Of a stretch of DNA of 64,000 nt, positions 60,541-64,000 are shown in pieces. The notes below the pieces were generated by a model. It was not told where the DNA came from and ran no database searches. It worked only from the letters and a program-made list of their open reading frames with translations. Position 1 is the first letter of the stretch, and each line of letters begins with the position of its first letter. This DNA comes from Pseudomonas promysalinigenes. GTDB taxonomy: Bacteria > Pseudomonadota > Gammaproteobacteria > Pseudomonadales > Pseudomonadaceae. The DNA lies in assembly GCF_014269025.2 (NCBI RefSeq), contig NZ_CP077094.1:620001-684000 (forward strand), in the 5' to 3' direction. A program made the translations under genes and the position numbers.

Positions 60541-62211
60541 TTAGTGATGAACCAGCATGCCGGTCAGCCAATACGCCTGAATCAGGGTGATCAGGCCGAC
60601 GATGGTGGCGAAGAACAGGCTGTGTTTGACGGTGAAGCGGAACAAATCCGACTCCTTGCCAACCAGGCCAGTGGCGGCGCAGGCCACGGCGATGGACTGC
60701 GGCGAGATCATCTTGCCGGTCACGCCGCCGCTGGTGTTGGCCGCGACCAGCAGGGTGTCGTTGACCCCGATCTGGTGCGCGGTGGTGGCCTGCAGCGAGC
60801 TGAACAGCGCGTTGGAGGAAGTGTCGGAGCCGGTCAGGAACACGCCCAGCCAGCCGAGGAACGGCGAGAAGAACGGGAAGGCGGCGCCAGTACCGGCCAG
60901 TACCAGGGCCATGGTCGAGGACATGCCCGAGTAATTGGTGACGAAGGCGAAGGCCAGCACCATACCGATCGACAGGATCGGCCAGCGCAGCTCCCAGAAC
61001 GTCTCTTTGAAAGTGGTAAGACCAGTTTTGAAGTTGATCTTCAGCACGGCCATGGAGATCAGCGCCGAGAGGAAGATGGCGGTGCCGGTGGCCGAGATCG
61101 GGTCAAGTTTGAACACTGCAGGCATGGCCGTAGGTGCGGTGACGATCGGTGCGGTTTTGATCACCAACTGGTCGAGGTGAGGGATCGCGAAGTTGAACAC
61201 GAAGTTGTACATCGCACCGCCCGGAGCGAAGGCCGCCTTGAAGGGCTTCAAGGTCCAGATGGTCACCAGCACGGTTAGGATCAGGAACGGCGACCAGGCC
61301 TTGAAGATTTCGCCGAAGCTGTAAGGGGTCGGCTGGCTGCCGCTTGGCTGCACCACCGCAGCGCCGACGCTGGCTTTGGCTTCGGCGAATGCGCGCTTGG
61401 GCTGCCACACTTTCAGGAACAGCGTCAGGCAGATCAGGCTGGCCAGGGCCGAGGTGATGTCTGGCAGCTCGGGGCCGATGAAGTTGGAGGTGAAGTACTG
61501 GGTGACGGCGAAGCTCAGGCCAGCGACCAAGGCGGCAGGCCAGGTTTCCTTCACGCCACGCAGGCCGTCCATCATGAATACCAGCCAGAACGGCACGAAC
61601 AGCGACAACAGCGGCAGCTGGCGGCCGGTCATGGCGCCAATGTGGAAGGCGTCGATACCGGTGACCTGGCCGGCCACGATGATCGGGATGCCCAGGGCGC
61701 CAAACGCCACAGGGGCAGTGTTGGCGATCAAGCATAGGCCAGCGGCGTACAGCGGGTTGAAGCCCAGGCCTACCAGCAGGGCCGCAGTGATGGCGACCGG
61801 TGCGCCGAAGCCGGCTGCGCCTTCGAGGAAGGCACCGAAGCAGAAGCCGATCAACAGCACTTGCAGGCGCTGGTCGTCGGTAATCGACAGTACCGAGCTG
61901 CGGATCACTTCGAATTGGCCGCTCTTGACCGTGAGTTTGTACAGGAACACCGCGGCAACGATGATCCAGGCGATGGGCCAGAGGCCGTAAAGGAAGCCAT
62001 AACCTGCAGCAGCCAAGGCCATGTCGACAGGCATCTGGAAGGCAAAAATAGCCACCAGGATCGACAGGGCAAGGGTAATGCTGCCTGCCACGTGGCCTTT
62101 GAGGCGGAACACGGCCAGGGCGAGGAAGAAGAACACGATAGGGATGACCGCCGCCAGCGCGGACAGGCCGAGACTACCAAGCGGGGTATAGAGTTGTTGC
62201 CAGGTTTGCAT
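60541..62211 (-). CDS. lldP: L-lactate permease
   Basis: Inner-membrane uptake of lactate (and glycolate) with protons. The 556-residue protein has about 12-14 helices, [55 protein letters not shown] being the strongly conserved region, and [24 protein letters not shown] [29 protein letters not shown] near the end. First gene of the operon; an LldR-type operator lies in its promoter. Confidence 0.95.
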   Translation of the reverse strand: MQTWQQLYTPLGSLGLSALAAVIPIVFFFLALAVFRLKGHVAGSITLALSILVAIFAFQMPVDMALAAAGYGFLYGLWPIAWIIVAAVFLYKLTVKSGQFEVIRSSVLSITDDQRLQVLLIGFCFGAFLEGAAGFGAPVAITAALLVGLGFNPLYAAGLCLIANTAPVAFGALGIPIIVAGQVTGIDAFHIGAMTGRQLPLLSLFVPFWLVFMMDGLRGVKETWPAALVAGLSFAVTQYFTSNFIGPELPDITSALASLICLTLFLKVWQPKRAFAEAKASVGAAVVQPSGSQPTPYSFGEIFKAWSPFLILTVLVTIWTLKPFKAAFAPGGAMYNFVFNFAIPHLDQLVIKTAPIVTAPTAMPAVFKLDPISATGTAIFLSALISMAVLKINFKTGLTTFKETFWELRWPILSIGMVLAFAFVTNYSGMSSTMALVLAGTGAAFPFFSPFLGWLGVFLTGSDTSSNALFSSLQATTAHQIGVNDTLLVAANTSGGVTGKMISPQSIAVACAATGLVGKESDLFRFTVKHSLFFATIVGLITLIQAYWLTGMLVHH

Positions 62212-62259
62212 ATGGGGTGGCCCCTAATTGTTGTTGGTCAGGCACTGGCATTGGATAAT

Positions 62260-62270
62260 TGGTAAGACCA
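62260..62270. promoter_or_regulatory. LldR-type operator of the lactate operon
   Basis: TGGTAAGACCA matches T-N-GT-N3-AC-N-A and is the centre of a longer palindrome, AATTGGTaagACCAATT (62257-62273). It is 49 bases upstream of lldP and overlaps TTGTAA and TATCCA, spaced by 16, which could be the promoter. Confidence 0.65.
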
Positions 62271-62466
62271 ATTTACAATGGCTGGTCGCTAGGTTAAAAG
62301 CGCGGTTGGGGGTGTGTCAATTTGTCCCGTGTAAAACCTTGGTCGCGTGGCGATGAACGGCCGGCTGTTTCATTGCGAAAATCGTCGGCTGAGGCGTGCT
62401 GGGGCGGCGCGGATCGGCGAGAATAGGCAGCCCGCTGAATAGGTCGGGGTTTGTGGAGAGCAAGTG

Positions 62467-63234
62467 ATGGTTTTTGATCAGGTTCGCCAACGGCGCCTGT
62501 CCGACGATATCGTCGATCGGTTGGAAGGGATGATCCTTGAAGGCACGCTGACGTCTGGGCAGCGGTTGCCGGCCGAGCGCGTCCTGGCCGAACAGTTCGG
62601 GGTGTCGCGCCCGTCACTGCGCGAGGCAATCCAGAAGCTGGTGGCCAAGGGGTTACTGGTCAGCCGCCAGGGCGGGGGCAATTACGTGGCGCAGGCCCTG
62701 GGCTCGACGTTCAGCGACCCGCTGCTGCAGTTGCTCGAGCACAGCACCGAGGCGCAGCGCGACCTGCTGGAGTTTCGCCATACGCTGGAGGCGTCCTGTG
62801 CCTATTACGCCGCCCAGCGCGCCACCGAGCCGGATCGGGCGCGGCTGAAGGAGGCGTTCGATACCTTGCAGGACTGCTATGCGCGGGCCGACGAGGCAAC
62901 CCGTGCCGAAGAGGGCGCGGCCGATGCGCGTTTCCACCTGGCCATTGCCGAGGCTAGTCATAACGCGGTGTTGCTGCATACGATCAGAGGCTTGTTCGAC
63001 CTGCTCAAGCGCAATGTGGTGACCAACATTGGTGGCATGTACCAGCAGCGCACGGAAACACGCGACATGCTGATCAGCCAGCACCGCGAGTTGTATCAGG
63101 CGATCGTCGAGGGCAGGGCGGAGGATGCCCGGGAGGTGTCCAGCCGGCACATTCTGTATGTGCAGGAGGTGCTGGAAGAAGCGCAACACGAAGCGCAACG
63201 CGTGGCACGTGCGGAGCGGCGCAGCGGGCATTGA
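62467..63234 (+). CDS. lldR: lactate-responsive regulator LldR (FadR subfamily)
   Basis: A 255-residue repressor that releases its operator on binding lactate. Winged helix at residues 10-75 (RLPAERVLAEQFGVSRPSLREAIQKLVAKGLLVSRQGGGNYV); FCD domain with metal-binding residues in ADARFHLAIAEASHN, HRELYQAIVEGRAEDAREVSSRHI. It is divergent from lldP. I use the ATG at 62467, spaced well from GGAG; a GTG lies one codon earlier. Confidence 0.9.
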   Translation: MVFDQVRQRRLSDDIVDRLEGMILEGTLTSGQRLPAERVLAEQFGVSRPSLREAIQKLVAKGLLVSRQGGGNYVAQALGSTFSDPLLQLLEHSTEAQRDLLEFRHTLEASCAYYAAQRATEPDRARLKEAFDTLQDCYARADEATRAEEGAADARFHLAIAEASHNAVLLHTIRGLFDLLKRNVVTNIGGMYQQRTETRDMLISQHRELYQAIVEGRAEDAREVSSRHILYVQEVLEEAQHEAQRVARAERRSGH

Positions 63235-63239
63235 TGATT

Positions 63240-63390
63240 GTTCGGGGGTGAACCTGCTCCTACAGACAGTGCGCAGGTTCCAAGGCCCTGTGCTAATCCG
63301 TGAGGGGCCACAGCTAATGCGCAGATTTCAAGCTCCGTGCATACCCTGTGGCAGCGGGTTCACCCGCGAAGCGGTCGGGCCAGGCTAGTG
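63240..63390. repeat. REP-type elements between lldR and smpB
   Basis: GGGGGTGAACCTGCTCCTAC and the opposed GCAGCGGGTTCACCCGCGAA sit at the two ends of the gap between these convergent genes. Confidence 0.7.
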
Positions 63391-63395
63391 AAGAC

Positions 63396-63878
63396 TCACT
63401 CTTCCTTACCCTTGTTGCGCACTGCCCGCTGAAGCTCGCGGTTGGAGTCGCGTTCGCGCATGGTGTCGCGCTTGTCGAACTCCTTCTTACCCTTGCCCAG
63501 CGCGATCTCGCACTTGATCAGGTGCTTGCTCCAGTACAGCGCCAGGGCCACACAGGTGTAGCCCTTTTGCGCCACGGCGGCCTCCACGCGCTCCAGCTCG
63601 CGCTTGTTCAGCAGCAGCTTGCGGGTGCGGGTGGGGTCAGCGATGACGTGGGTGCTGGCGGTGGTCAGCGGGGTGATGTGGCTGCCGAACAGCCAGGCTT
63701 CGCCATCCTTGAGCAGCACGTAGCTGTCGGTCAGGTGCGCCTTGCCGGCCCGCAGGCTTTTTACTTCCCAACCGGACAGGACCAGCCCGGCCTCGAACTT
63801 GTGCTCGATGAAGTAATCGTGTCGCGCTTTCTTGTTTTGCGCGATGGTCCCGGTCGGATGTTTCTTTTGTTTAGCCAT
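63396..63878 (-). CDS. smpB: SsrA-binding protein SmpB
   Basis: Binds tmRNA and mimics the anticodon arm in the stalled ribosome. The 160-residue protein is full length: [53 protein letters not shown] and [23 protein letters not shown], then the basic tail ending RNKGKEE. Its RNA partner ssrA lies in the same window. The region beyond the start (63879-64000) is a promoter area with no gene inside the window. Confidence 0.96.
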   Translation of the reverse strand: MAKQKKHPTGTIAQNKKARHDYFIEHKFEAGLVLSGWEVKSLRAGKAHLTDSYVLLKDGEAWLFGSHITPLTTASTHVIADPTRTRKLLLNKRELERVEAAVAQKGYTCVALALYWSKHLIKCEIALGKGKKEFDKRDTMRERDSNRELQRAVRNKGKEE

Positions 63879-64000
63879 AGGGGCGGCATTATAGGCAACT
63901 CATCGTGCGGTCGGCTACGGGATTTCGGTGTGCTTGAGCCACTGCAATGAATACCGGACAATACAAAGCCTGTTCTTTGTACAGAACCTGTTTTCGGCAC

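Noticed and set aside
59185..61278. 697-codon open frame antisense to lldD and lldP
   Set aside because: Shadow of two certain genes, rich in His, Gln and Gly, with no recognisable domain.
1..64000. CRISPR array
   Set aside because: No regularly spaced short direct repeats were seen; the repeated sequences are REP elements in inverted pairs.

Overview
The window looks like a chromosome segment of a Pseudomonas of the P. putida group. The base sequence is GC-rich with Pseudomonas-like codon use, many intergenic REP-type palindromes carry the 'GGGTTCACCCGCGAA' style core, and the conserved loci are ones familiar from that group (lldP-lldD-dld with lldR, smpB, ssrA, glucarate and GABA transport genes). 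The species call rests on recognition, not on an alignment.

Layout. Bases 1-37.8 kb are ordinary core chromosome: the end of amn, rluE, an Lrp-type regulator, a cation efflux pump, hrpB, rhlE, an exporter, a run of enzymes (flavoprotein, HDAC-like amidohydrolase, tesB, HAD phosphatase, dehydrogenase), a FecBCD-type ABC importer, and two catabolic units. The first is a FadR-type regulator divergent from a sugar-acid MFS transporter and glucarate dehydratase; the second is a LysR regulator divergent from a 2-hydroxyacid dehydrogenase and another MFS transporter. gabP follows. At 32.3-37.8 kb lies a tightly overlapped six-gene stressosome operon (RsbR, RsbS, RsbT, an RsbX-like phosphatase, a histidine kinase and a hybrid kinase).

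From 37.9 to 55.4 kb the DNA is accessory: lower GC, pseudogenes, duplicated small genes and mobile-element debris. It contains (i) a 64-bp inverted repeat and a decayed AraC/GyrI gene; (ii) two diverged copies of a two-gene DUF3077 cassette that bracket a roughly 9-kb segment; (iii) inside that segment a stand-alone AAA ATPase and a restriction-modification system made of a small controller protein, an HNH endonuclease resembling the Alw26I/Eco31I/Esp3I family, and one 971-residue methyltransferase that fuses an N6-adenine enzyme to a circularly permuted C5-cytosine enzyme; (iv) a 5.5-kb island inserted at the 3' end of ssrA, carrying a type II retron (promoter, msr-msd RNA, NDT-like effector, reverse transcriptase), a frameshifted IS66 element and an integrase that the IS66 has cut. 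The original ssrA terminator is still visible on the far side of this island.

From 55.4 to 64 kb the core resumes: ssrA, a small exported protein, the L-/D-lactate utilisation genes lldP-lldD-dld under the divergent LldR, and smpB, the protein partner of the ssrA RNA. The most interesting parts for follow-up are the fused permuted methyltransferase system, the retron with its self-complementary msd arms, and the stressosome operon whose output is two histidine kinases. No CRISPR array, tRNA or rRNA gene was recognised.
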